Shown here: positions 11,913 to 24,400 of the stretch, piece by piece
Numbering within the stretch: position 1 is the stretch's first letter
Layout: each line of letters begins with the position of its first letter
NCBI RefSeq assembly: GCF_000002995.4
Contig: NW_025062477.1
Span: 7,722,649 to 7,786,648, forward strand
Reading direction: 5' to 3'
DNA from: Brugia malayi
Lineage: Eukaryota; Nematoda; Chromadorea; Rhabditida; Onchocercidae
DNA length: 64,000 nt
The notes under the pieces: generated by a model
The model's database searches: none
What the model was told of the DNA's origin: nothing
What the model saw: only the letters and a program-made list of their open reading frames with translations
Translations under genes and position numbers: made by a program

Positions 11913-14160
11913 GAAATAAATGTTACTGATTTTTTTACTTTTATTTACTCAAACAATTGTCCTTCCTTTTATAAGTGGGAGACGGGAACAGAGTTTTACC
12001 ATGAGCCAGATAACTACACAGTTACTTTTGCGAAAAGCTGTTTTCATGGAGAAGGTAATTTGCATGCAGCGTGAAAGAATATTCATATTATTAGACATTT
12101 TTATATCTTTTCGATTAGCAAAACCTCTTTAGAAATAGCTTAGTGGTAGAGTTATATTATCATTTGTAATATTGTTATCAGTTTAAGATTGTCCGTTTTA
12201 TGCTTCATACTATAACTGCAAGGTAAGCATTAAGCAAATAAAGCACTCAACTTCGCAGTAACACTTCATTCCTCAAAATTCTAGGTTTACACTGTGGTCG
12301 CCTGAATTAAATGAAACTATAGCTAAGTGGACGGCCTTAGAAAATAGTCTGGAAAGAAGATTGCTGAGTTTAACTCTAATCTGACTTTGTAACAAATCAT
12401 GGGAGGTATGGCATATGGTTTTTTATCTATATATATATATACAAATACAGCACTGAAATGCCACTTTCATTAATATATTAAATTAAGCCACTAACCCAAG
12501 CTAGCTTGGATATGATGGAAACCTCTCGTAGAGTAAAAGGGTAAAAGCTCATTTGATCTTGATTTCCAGTAGAAATATAAACTACGAAAACATGACATAT
12601 TGATCCTTTTCAATTTCTTAGGAAGGGGTGTCAGAAAAGTTGTTACAGAAATGAATAAAACGAGCCTGTCACATAGCGATATTTCGGTGTCCACTGTCCC
12701 TATCAAAAAATAAAATTACAAACAAAATTCACCAAATGTTGGATTATCCATCCACCACTAAGGAGGAATATGGGCTATTTTATATCATACTGAAATAGGT
12801 TAGTTTTGTTATTTAAAAAAACAGTGGAAGAAAAGTGCCGAATTATAAAATGCCTGATTATTCAAGTCCTTTCCAGTCTTTTCAAGAGAGTAATGCAAAT
12901 AATACTTCCGTAACAGTTGCCACGGTAATAATTCTGTATAAGAGGAACTGCAGGTGCAGACATTTGGTTCATGTGCTTGGCCAAGAGATTAGTGGTGCGA
13001 AGCCTCTAAGTCAGAGTCTCACCCAAAAAAAAGTAGCGATAAATCTGCTACATAAATCTCGTCATTACGTAACTATGGCCGCATTGTGTCGTTATTAGAG
13101 CTAATATTTCGTTATATACCCGAGCTGCTTAATGAAATGGTTAAATTATAAAAACCGGGTTGCTCTGTTTGCACTGCTACTATGATTTGTTAAGGCTTAT
13201 TCTCTGACTAGATGATTTTCCCCTTTTGCTAGGAAACGGTTTGCAGCAGCAATAATATCCTTAAATGAATTCTTAGGCATTCCTCACATATTATTGAGTT
13301 CCTTCTCTGGTCTTAAGAATTTCTATTGTACACTAGAGAAGACACGTATATACATCGCGAGATTTTCGAGAATTTTTATCACACAAAAGGAGGGTTTGAA
13401 AATATATTCTTGCAGAAACCTAGAATTTAAGTACTTTCTTCCACCACTATATATTACATCTGTCTGCACTACTTACTGTCCTAAGTGATCACGAACTAAT
13501 TCATGTCTGGTTCATTACCAAATCTTCCTTTTTCATTTATAAAAATGTCTTTTATATATGGGCGCAAAATCGTTTAGGAGCATATAAATGTTAGAGGAAA
13601 GGGAGATCTGATAGCGTGTGTGACACACAATTAGGTATGAAAAATTGATATATGAGTTACAAATTATTAACAGAACAATTCAAAAAGTGCGTGAAAGATT
13701 CTGTGTGAAAAATAACATTTCATATACACTCATTCACTTTCATAAACTCCAGAAGCACCGAGAAAAAAAAGCAAGACAAAAATTACATTTCAAATTGAAA
13801 AATTTTCAATTACTATTATTTTGTCAGTTAATCTATGTATTCGTGAAATGTATTTTCAGGAATTTCAAATATCTTAAGAGTACTATAATTTTAGTTCCAT
13901 TCGATAGAAAAATATTCTCAAACTTTTGTTATTAGAATTCAAAAAACTTCCCTTTTCCTCACCTACCGAGTCATTTCGAGTCAATAAAGCAATCTCAACA
14001 ATTTCCTCGTAATTTTAAAAAGAAATAGATTTACTCAAAACCATAAAGAACCATCACCATGAAAAGATATCGACAATTCATTAACATAATAAAAAGGCAC
14101 CATCTTTGCTCATCAGTTAAAATAAAATTAGTGCATAGACTTTCGAAAGCACGAGAAACA
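11913..14160. other. 2.2-kb interval without recognised genes
   Basis: Lies between the 3' ends of AP-3 beta (+) and PIGL (-), so it should contain both 3' UTRs. Open frames here are short (at most 96 codons), rich in Phe/Ile/Lys and without family signatures. A short (TA)n run sits near 12428-12441, and a tRNA D-arm-like sequence at about 12136 does not fold into a full tRNA. Confidence 0.6.
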
Positions 14161-15226
14161 TCAACAGTGAAGATGCGATTTCTTCTTAAGTACAGGATAT
14201 CTTGGTTGTGCATGTATCCTCTTCAGTGTATTAATAAGAACATAACGGCTGAACAGCATATATAGACAGCGAAACCACACCAACTGAGAACGATGTGCCC
14301 ACATAGCTCGCCAGGCAGTGATGTACAATAGCGGTGAAGAGATATACAGAAATGTAGAGTGGAAGGAACTGATCAGAGCATCCAAAAGTATCACATACTT
14401 CCTCCAGAACGATACACTTTCCAATACAAAAATCTAGAAAAAACATTGTCAAATAGCGATATTTTTTTATTACCTTACCATTATTTGGAATGGATAACCA
14501 ACGAAATGTGTTCTCTTGCAAAAAAAGGTTTAAATCATTCCGTTTAAGTAAGATAATTTTTTTCCCGAATAGTAATAGTGAATGCTAACATAATTCCTTC
14601 TTCACTTTAAGTACTCTCAAGTATTTTTAGAATTCCAGTTGATATGGATTTATCATGTTTTATTTAGATTGTATCTGCTCCAATAAACCGCCATTTGATT
14701 CCAAGAATAAAAGGATTACCTGTACTCCAGCTGGAATCAAACCATTTGTATAAAGATACTGCAGCGCTCGAAAGCATCCAATATGATTAGGATGAGCACT
14801 AACACCACCTTCATCAAAGGTAATTACTAAGTCCACATCCAGCATTTGCATATGTCTCAAGATGACCTTGGCCAACTCTTCTTTAGACCACTGGATGAAT
14901 CCATCTTGGAAATTATCATAGTTTAGAATAGTCAGATTATCAAGTGATAATCCATGAACAATGAAAGCGCTAGCCAACTCGTATTTACGTTTTACACCCA
15001 GACCATTGGAATTACCCGTAGAAATGCAAAGCATATAAATATTTGATCCAGAAAGTCGCAAGCCATGAAGAGTCGGAGTAAAAAACATCGTTTCATCGTC
15101 AGGATGAGCAATAACTAGCAATGCCCGCTGACATCTTGGTAAACTCCGTCGTTTTGCGCGATCAAATAAGAGCGAAAGCAGTAATAAAACTGTAAGAATG
15201 CAGAAACCAAAAAATGCAAGGATCAT
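14161..15226 (-). CDS. PIGL: PIG-L: N-acetylglucosaminyl-phosphatidylinositol de-N-acetylase
   Basis: Second step of GPI-anchor synthesis at the ER: removes acetate from GlcNAc-PI to give GlcN-PI. Exon 1 (15226-14720) codes for an N-terminal membrane anchor (FFGFCILTVLLLLSLLF), then the metal-binding motif AHPDDE near residue 39 and a second zinc motif AHPNH near residue 150, in the context TFDEGGVSAHPNH. Exon 2 (14433-14161) starts after TTTTTTCTAG and codes for ESVSFWRKYVILLDAL and the family-typical tail AMWAHRSQLVWFRCLYMLFS. The join (GGA GTA CAG to ATT TTT GTA) keeps frame. Total 259 residues, close to the roughly 250 of animal PIG-L. The frame also stays open past the donor at 14719, but that extension lacks family similarity. 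Single TM anchor plus cytosolic catalytic domain is as expected. Lies downstream of TMEM242 on the same strand. Confidence 0.94.
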
Positions 15227-15289
15227 TCGAGTGGTGGGATTCGAAGATCTTTAATTTTCTTCCGTGGAATTATTTGCCGTTTCGAGAAT

Positions 15290-15300
15290 CTGAAATGAAA
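15290..15300 (-). promoter_or_regulatory. Probable SL trans-splice acceptor of PIGL
   Basis: Read on the - strand this is TTTCATTTCAG, followed by a 63-base leader and the PIGL ATG at 15226. No coding exon is visible upstream, so trans-splicing is the simplest reading. A T-rich stretch on the - strand precedes it (the A-run near 15300-15308). Confidence 0.5.
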
Positions 15301-16328
15301 AAAAAAAATTGACTTAAATCAAAGATTTCCACGGGGGTTTGACCGAAGAACACTTTATCGTAATGATGAATGATAACAGCTGCTTAATATCGAAACAAGA
15401 CGTAGTACATTCCAAAATCTTAACAAGCTAAGGAAAAGCAATCTGTTAATCAGTTAAAACCAGATGATCTTAAACGCCAGTAACCTAATTATATGCTAAC
15501 TATAGACGGATGTGTCACAAACTTCATACAGGATGTCTCAGTGTTTGGCAATGTGCCATCGTGGAAGTGTTTAACGGATACAGAAATCTAAATATCAGTT
15601 ATCTGCATAATGCATTGCACAAACTTATAAGTGGAATTTGGCCAACAGAAATAAAGTGAAAAAGTTTTCCAAGTAGCTTCGCTGCTATTATATAACCAGA
15701 TGGGGAGTTTGTAATGTGGCATGATTTGAAAAAGATAAGCGGTTGTGGGCATCTAGATTAAAATTTGGATTCTAATTCGAAAAACTGCGTATATCTGGAT
15801 ACAAATTTCTCCAGTCGTACTTCCAGAAAAGAAATAAATGACAACACTAAAAAAAATTTTGGGAGATCTAAATGTTTGTAAAACCGATATTCAATACTAC
15901 TGCATTTCTCAGAAATAGAAAAAAGAAAGCATTACTACCAACTTCTAGATCTACTCAGACTCAACTATATTCTCTTTCATCATCATGATCGGGTGTAATC
16001 ATGGCAAAATGATGACAATACTAAAAGAAAGGTGAATAAGATCTGCGCTTCAGTGACACAAAAACCATTAAGGACCGAAAACGTAACTCAACCACAGAAC
16101 ATGCTACGCATAGGAGGTTGTAACCTGGTTGACATGCTTTTATCTCCTTGTATCCTTCCTGCGTCTTTTTTCCTAGTCCCTTTTTCTCTAACTACCTAAC
16201 TGATTTTTATTTATTTGCAATGGAAAAAGTGTCTGCCTTCTTCATCGTAAAAATGGTATGGGATTTGGGATTACAAAAGCCTTGTTCAACATATTTGACG
16301 AGTAGTACAAAAATCTGGCATTAACAAG
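15301..16328. other. About 1 kb between PIGL and TMEM242
   Basis: No gene recognised. If TMEM242 and PIGL are co-transcribed this would be the intercistronic region. If TMEM242 splices at its GAG|GTATTT donor (16373) instead of reading to the stop at 16329, a short last exon would lie in this interval. Confidence 0.5.
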
Positions 16329-17927
16329 TTAGTAATAATAACAATTAAATATTATTCCGGAAAACCGAAATACCTCAGAAAACGTAGTAACACTTTCTCC
16401 TCTGTTAATACGGAAACGGTTGCCACACAAACTGACCATCTTGTGGCCAAACTGTTGCGGGGAATCAACTTGGAGTGCTGCGGATACAGATACAATAAAT
16501 AAACCAACACCGGATACCGACAAAATCGTGGCGATACCGAGTGCACGTACTCCAAGTGCAAATCCACTCCGAATGTTTCTCAGTTGTTGACCTTTAGTGT
16601 GCTGGTATGAGGATCGTAAAGCACAGCCGAAAAATGATCCGAGTGCAAATGCGCTCACTGAAACAGTTTCTAATATATGGAGACAAAAAATAGTAAGTCA
16701 CCATTTCCTCCCAGTAAGGCTACGAAAGCGGTTTCTGATAGGAAACAAATGAAATGAATAAATAAGTGTATATAAAATTATTAGTCTAACATCTTGATAG
16801 CAGAACAACTTATGTTCAAGCATCTCAATTAGTTACTGCAGTCATGACTGTTTGGCAGATGTTCCGTCACTGAAATAATTGAATGAAATATGACGTACTT
16901 ACTTCGCGAAGAAAGATAACCGGAAATAGTTTCCCTCCTATTTTTTTTTTTTCTTTTTTGCTATTATTAAAAAAACAGAGCTAACAAACAATAACGCAGT
17001 TGATCAAAACACTTGAAAAAATGACAGATAAAATCTTGCGCGAGGACACACAAAGAAGGATATGTCACAATTCTGAGAGCCTTTTCTGCTTGCGGTTTAT
17101 GAGAACAAATGCCTAATAAGAATTCTCGAACAACTGCTAAGAAAATAGATATATTACTTTCCGACTAGATCACATGAAACTTTTATCTAGTGTTAGCACA
17201 AAGCAGATGTAGATTGTGTAACTGATTAATATGATTAGCCCAAATCTCAGAGCTTCAATTAAAAAAAAATAAAAAATTGACGTTAGCAGTCGAATTAAAT
17301 CGAATCCGAGACACACACACACACACACACTTATATACTAATTCTGATAAAAAATGGAGTAAAATTCAGAAATCACTTCAGGAAGAGCAAATACTTCGAA
17401 TATGAAACAAAAACAAAATATGTTTTGGAGCATTTTATCCTACGGTATGACTTTACTCAACATATACTAAAAAACTACGTAATCCCTTTGCGACGCACTC
17501 AGTAATCATAGGAATGATGAACTCATAAGCAACTATATAATCATTTTGAAGATAATAATGAGGTGAAAGAAGGAAACTAGTTAACTAAAGCAACTAAAAG
17601 TCAATGAATATAAATTTTTTTAACGAAACATTAATTCCATGACAAACCACATAGTGTTGCTGTAGCTTCATATTAAACATTGCCAAACATCAGAATAAGT
17701 TACCAATCCATTTCATTAGCCTAACCATTAATCAAACTATAAACTTTTGTATCACAATGCTTCCCATTACAAGCCTTACTTAACCATCAATAAAATTAAA
17801 ATAACCTACAGAGTTTAATTTTCGTTGATGTAAGGCTGAAATTCGCAAAATATGTTTCAAAATTCTTTAGAGATTTGCTCTCCGACACGCCACTAACAAC
17901 AGTCACTTCTGTAACTGCATTCTCCAT
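16329..17927 (-). CDS. TMEM242: TMEM242-like mitochondrial membrane protein
   Basis: TMEM242 is a two-helix inner-membrane protein that helps assemble the c-ring of mitochondrial ATP synthase. The exon 16657 downward codes for SAFALGSFFGCALRSSYQ, then SGFALGVRALGIATILSVSG, VGLFIVSVSAALQVDSPQQF and GHKMVSLCG, which parallels the family's LALRALGWGSLYAWCGVG and following segment. A 33-base exon (16734-16702, TAFVALLGGN) joins it in phase and completes the first membrane helix. The first exon is unresolved: an ATG at 17927 opens MENAVTEVTVVSGVSES behind an ATTGCAG acceptor (17987), but its obvious donor (17805) is out of phase with the small exon. At the 3' end the frame reaches a stop at 16329, though a GAG|GTATTT donor at 16373 offers another ending. 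Confidence 0.68.
17311..17330. repeat. (AC)10 microsatellite
   Basis: Ten perfect AC units, inside the probable long intron of the TMEM242-like gene. A usable polymorphic marker but no evident function. Confidence 0.95.
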
Positions 17928-18468
17928 GCAAGGTGACGTTTTTGGAGCAAGTTTGAAGAAAGCACTCAATAACGACGCTTTTCAACCTGCAATTTCAAAT
18001 AAATAAAAGGTAAAGAAATGTCTTATTAAGTGCATATCATCAAGCTGCAATTCACGCAAGTTTTTAAAAGAGTGGCATGAAGGACGCAAATGACGGGAGA
18101 ATTGGTAGTTCAGCGGGAACTAGAAGTTGAATACATGACAATTTAATCAGCTTCATTAGAATATGCACGGCGTTAAAGCAAGTTTCCCCACCAGTTCTTC
18201 ACACAACCTTCACCTCGAAACGAGGTCCTAAGACTTCGGAAGTAGACTTATAGCCTAGTGACACTCCTACCGTAATATGAAATACTCGCACCGTCTTCAC
18301 ATAATTCGAGCGCACGTTGTCCGAATTGGCGGTTCATTGGTTTTCTTAGCAGGTGGGTAAGTCCGGACGTGACGAGTGATTTGCAGTGACAGTGAGTGGC
18401 CACTTTGCTTTCCTATTGTTGCACTTAAATTCGTGAGTTGAAGGAAGTATAGTCAAATTTTGTGACTG

Positions 18469-21400
18469 ATGAAGATGCATCCGGAAACAACGTGCAGAAA
18501 GAATCATTCGAGTGAAAATATCGAAATGATGGGAAAATACCGGCTGTGGATGCTGAAAGCTGATGTTGGTGAAGCTGTTGCCGGTTCCCCATGTTCCGAT
18601 GAACTCATTCATCAGGAGAATCTTTTCCAGGTTTGTTTCAAATTCCTTGCTTCCACTGTCTCGTTCTTTACTTTTTTGATGAAATATTTGTGTAGCTTGA
18701 GAGGTAACTCCAGGCTATTTCGTTTGCATGTATAAACAGTAAGTTATCGGACAAGTGAGCGAGACAACAGTTAATTGCGACTGGTCATGACAACCAATCA
18801 TAACATTATCTACTAATTTTCACCTTCATACAGGATCAGAACTATTTTATTTGATTTCACTCTTTTATTGATTCACTTTGATTATTTTTTGTTCTGTTAG
18901 CACAAATAATCACTAGGATCAGGAAGCGAGAATCTAGTACTGTTATTAAAACGATTTTCTCAAAACAGTCTCTGGTAATACAAATTACACTATTCTACAA
19001 GAATTTTTTCGCTTTAAAGAGGCTTTTTTAATTCCTTTTTTTCATGAAGTTATCTTCATGAAATACTTTATGAGACATAAATTTAATATCATTAAAGATG
19101 CTGAAGAAAAAATCACTGAATCCGAAATGGATCACAAGCAAAGATTGTTTAGAACGAAAATTCGAATGTGACGATTTCTACGTGCTGCCTATTTTCAGGG
19201 GCAAAGTGTTTAGCCGTTTGATTTCTTTGAAGTGCAGGTATTCCTCCATGAATTAGTTAATTTTCTGAGATGATTTATAGATTTTACGTTAATAAAATAT
19301 TCTTAAAGCTTTAGTCATAAGGCCTTGAATTTTTTGTAATGTTTAAAACTGACAGCATCCATGAAATTTTTTCATCTTATAGAATAATAATTAAACAAAT
19401 CAGGGTATACGGAACATTAGCACTCATAACATGTCTGAAAAAAAAAGAGCGTCTTCCAAAACGGCACTCTCCTGTTTGGTCTACAACTTTGCAGGATTCC
19501 ATTGTGTGCTTTAGTGGAATCGAGATGAAAATACGGGTTCACTTTCTGTTTCTGTAATTCTATTTTCTTTCCTATATGTAGTTTCTATTTTCCTTTTTGT
19601 TCATTAATGCACGTAATTATAAACTTGAAGAAAGAATTGAGTAACAGTTTTAACTAAATAACAGAATTGTTAAATGCTTCATTTTTCCAAATTCAATTTG
19701 TATGTGTTTCAGAAACATCAAATTTCGCTTGTGAAGATGATGGGTGGAACGATTTCTAAAGCTTTCACAAAAAAAGTCACCCATCTAGTTGCTGATTCTC
19801 AGGATACAAAATCTAAAAAATTTGTTGTTGGTTCATTATATTTTTCGACTCTAATTTGTTATTTTAGAAGACCAGAAATAAAAAAGAGTGTTTTTATCGT
19901 TTAGTTTCTTTCTTCGATAATTGGGTTGATTATAGACACAACCAAGTGGCAAACTAATCCCAAATATGCATTATCTTGAAGCAAAAAATTTTATGATATA
20001 TTAAAATATTTTTTAGACTGCTGTAGATTATGCAGTTCCAGTGCTGTCGGTCAGCTGGATATTTACTGCATGGAAAAGTGCGAAAGCATTTAATGAAAGG
20101 AAATACACTGATGAACAATTTATCGGAGAACACAAACTCCAAATTTTCGCTAAATGTGTAAGTCCAATGTTTTTAGCTGTCGCTGGGTGATTTTATTTTA
20201 TTTTGAATACAAATTCAAATACAATAATGCTTAATTATCAGTGTCAGCATAAAGTGAAAATGCAGTATAGCGCAAATACTTGAATGATATCCGATTATAA
20301 TATCTGATTTACAAAAAATTGAACATATTGGACATAATCAATTTCAGGTCATAAGCTGCTCAGGTTTGGCTCCTCAAGATCGTTCAACTCTTTCACATCT
20401 TATTGGAAAAAATGGTGGTGTCTATACAGGAAATATGAAAAGAAATCATTGCACTCATTTAGTGACTGACTTAAATTCGGGTGAGAAATATAAGATTGCT
20501 CGAAAATGGGGTTGGAATCAGATCAAGATTGTTCGTTTGCGATGGATTACAAAAAGTTTGGAGAAGGTATGGTCTTGAGGAAATTGGGAAACACCAGAAT
20601 TCTTTTTTCGTCTTCACATCTTTTATTGGAATTCGTTAAGGTTGTTACCAATGGCAGCCACCATTCCTATTATTTTTTAGAACAAATTTAGGGATATCGT
20701 CTTCCTGAAAGGCTCTATGAAACCAGGATCAATTCCGCAATTGAATGTAGTACTCCACGAACTTCACAATTTACGCAGTTTCAACCATTTACAAATCTAG
20801 AAATTAGTGTCATTCGTTGCTCAGCTGATCAGAAGGAAACAATGGGTAAACGCTTAGTTTTTCTATCAAGCTTCTTTTTAGTGAGAAACAATGCCATTAT
20901 GAAATAACAACTATAGAAAATTTCGTTGTAATTTGGGCAGTGTTATCAGTAACATAACTCAATTGTTTTGTGAAGAAAAAAAGTTTCTCCGAGTTAATTC
21001 TAGTTTTATCTTACTCTCCATAGAACGAACTATCCTGTATATGTCATTATCATATGACTTGGTTTGGCGAGCGAGAGTTTGAGTACCATATCTATGTTTG
21101 CTGCAAATGCTTTGACAGGTGTGGTATAAGCCAGTGAATTTTTTATATGTGAGACACAGTGTATGCTGAACTAGCTCACCTTGTACTCCTAAAATTCATA
21201 GTCTTGGATAGCAACTGTTTAGTTAGAATGTCCTCTGTCTCTCTTTACAAGACTTTGTCTACGAGCTATATTTGCCCAAATTTGGAGTTAGAGTTGCTGT
21301 CCTTATCCTAGGATCGTTGTCTGAAAACTAGTGAGCCTCTCCTGCTGTGCTTTATCTGATGCTTCGATTAAGATCTGTCTATATGCAAACGTATGATCCT

Positions 21401-24400
21401 TTTCTGCAAACAAGCAATTCTAAAAATAGTTTGAGATATCATTATGGTTTCATTTAATGGGATGAGAGACAAAAAACTTCACATTTAAAGAGATGATAAG
21501 AGATTAAAGAGATTGTAGATTTATCGAAAGATAATGGACTACCGTCAAACGCTATTTCAGATATGCATTTAGCGAAAAGTGAAAATAGCGAGACGGAATT
21601 AAGTAAACCAATTGTCACCGAAAGGTTCTTTTCTGTTATTTGCAAGCAATTTTATCTTTATAAAGAGATGAAGATGATAAATAAAAAATAATTATTCGCA
21701 ACAACTCGGATTATTTTAAGAAAGGCTGCCTTCAGATAGTCACTAATTGACTTGATATTTATTATCCCAAAATCTTTTTCAGAAAGCTCAAATCCAGTTG
21801 TAAGAGTTTTATATTGATAAGCGCGTTGCCTTGAATAGCCAAAAGATTCTTATTGGTTAATATATGAAATGTTTCAAATTTATTTGCTTCCTCTAATTTT
21901 ATAATTTTTATAGTAATTTGTTAAAAGTAAAGCCATCACAACGAACGACGACGGAAGTCGATCCTATTGTTTTCTTCGACTTAGATGCTCTTCGGTTTAA
22001 TGATTTCATGAGTGTAGGCTATCTTTGCATTTCTTCTTTGTGAAAGTCATTTTTGAATTTCTTAGTCTTTTTTCATATAAAATATTTGTTTTTCTGCAAA
22101 GTGGAGCATTTCAGCAGGGCTTTTCGGAATTCTTAAAAATATTTGAGAAATTTTAAATAACGTCAGTTTTTAATGAACTTTCCTCATTGCTATTTCTTTA
22201 TTTTTTGAATGGTATAATCAACTTCTATTTAAGAATTGTATCATCTATTTGTGTGGAATAGAAGATGAAAATTTTAAAAAATACAAACGCCTTACCAATA
22301 AAGTTGGATCAGGTCGGCGTGACAGACTTCTGTATAATGATACAACTCATGTAGTGGTTGGTCCACAAAGACTGGACTGGAAGCTGATTAAAGAGGTCTT
22401 TTTTAGCTTTCAAGCACTTACAAATGCAGTTTATTAGATACTAGCAATGTTTGTAGTATCGAAAATTTTTACTGCGAAATCAAATGTATTATTATGAAAC
22501 TTCTAGTAGGGTCATGGTAATCATTTCATAATGTGTCTGATAAACCTAGATCATTCGAAACAACATTCAGTTGGTGAAAATAGGGACATGCTTACATCTA
22601 ATATCTGTGACCTTTCCAATGAAAGCCATTAATACCATATCTTTTGTCAGTGAGCTATAAATATGTTACTTTTAGTGAAAATATATTTCATAAAAAGTTT
22701 TGTTCTATATATTTTTATTTATATAAAAAATTTTCCATATATTCATAAAATTTTTATTTACAGCTCAAGGAAAAAGCACGTAGTAATGTTAAAGTAGTTA
22801 CGTCTGAATGGTTGTTGGATTGTGCCAAAGCGCAAATGGTTTTGGATGAATCAAACTATTTGATTTTCAAACAAGAAAAGAGCAATTTTGAACTCTTGCA
22901 ACGTAGATTCGGCGTTACGACTGTGAAAGAAGTTGGTTGTAGCGAGGAACCGAGAATGAAAACCATATTGAAAATTACTGAAGTATTTTTAGATCTTATT
23001 TAAGGATTGTAAGACTATTGATTTAGAGTTTTTTCTATTAGCTTATTTTTTTACTGCTCAGCTCTTGTCTAACTTTGAAACACGTAAAAGTATGAACATT
23101 TCTAGGTGAGGTCATTCATTAAGAATTAGTCTTTTTTTTTTTTTTTTCACGATTCAACTCAGCTTCATTCATTTCATTTATTTAGAAAAAACAATGCTTT
23201 AATTTTCATTTGCAACCGCAATGTCATAGATTTCAACGCTGATCATTATTTCAGATAGGAACTAAACTGCTAGATGAAGCAGCTAGTATGTTAAGGAATA
23301 CCGAGCTGGATTCTGCAGAGGAAAATATTGAGGGAAAATCAGTAAACAATGATGATGAAGATGACAATGATGATCATCAATTGTTCACTGGGTTGTCATT
23401 TCGCATCGTTGTTAAAAACGAAAAAGTTCGAGAAAAACTATTTTTTGATATCGAAAATCACGGGGGTGATTTTTTTGTTATCTTCAATAGTTTAGCAGCT
23501 AAAATTTTATACTCAGTTTTGTTGCTATAAGTAACCGTTCATTAATGAATAAATAGAATACTGTATGAGGACAGTCATCCAAAAAAGTTTTAGTCCCACT
23601 AAGATTTCGAACATTTAAAAATCATTGTAGCTAATGATTTCTAGGTAAGGTAGAACAAAAAACAGAAATTTGGGTTGATTATGTAGTATGTGAAGTGTTC
23701 AATTTTCTTCTCAATGACAGTGCAACAAATTTCAATTGTGATAGTATTGTTTCGTCGTTTTGGCTGGTGCGTAGGTTTCAATTTTAATTAAAAATATAAG
23801 AAGCTGTTGTCTTTGTTTCTTTTTTAGTCTTAGGATTACATTGTAACATGTGCTAAGATTTAGTATGAAGAAATATGTAAAACTTGCCTTTCTCTTAAAA
23901 ATGAAATGAAGTTGATACAAAAATAAAGATTAAACTTGTATTTAAGAACGATTGCACTTTACAATTTTTGGATCTTTGTTAATTTCTCTTGTGCATGTGC
24001 ACAATACAAGTTTAAATGTAATCAACAAAAATATCGGAACAAAAGATTTTTAGGTTTAACTTTTGTCTTCAAATGATCTTTTGTGGTATTTGCAAAGAAA
24101 AAAAAAAGGTATTCATTGGGCTATGTTAAGTGCAGAAGTGATGATTATAATATCGAGAATACTTCTCATCGGTTTCAGTTTGTTTCGCTTCATCTTTATT
24201 TTTCGAATTATAGCAAGAATGTGTTGAAAATGGTGTAATAATGAATGCTGAAAAACATCCACTTTATCGACCCATCGAAATGTTCGAAACTTCTCAGATT
24301 TTCGATGGACACGTTGTTGGTTTGAGTAGGTTATCTGAATCTGAGAAGGATATTTTCACTGATATTCTATACAAGTTCGGGGCGGAGTAAGTTTCTTTTG

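Noticed and set aside
12129..12205. tRNA-like D-arm (TAGCTTAGTGGTAGAG) with a possible anticodon arm
   Set aside because: The flanking seven-base acceptor strands do not pair, position 33 of the loop is not T, and no convincing T-arm follows. Not a tRNA gene.
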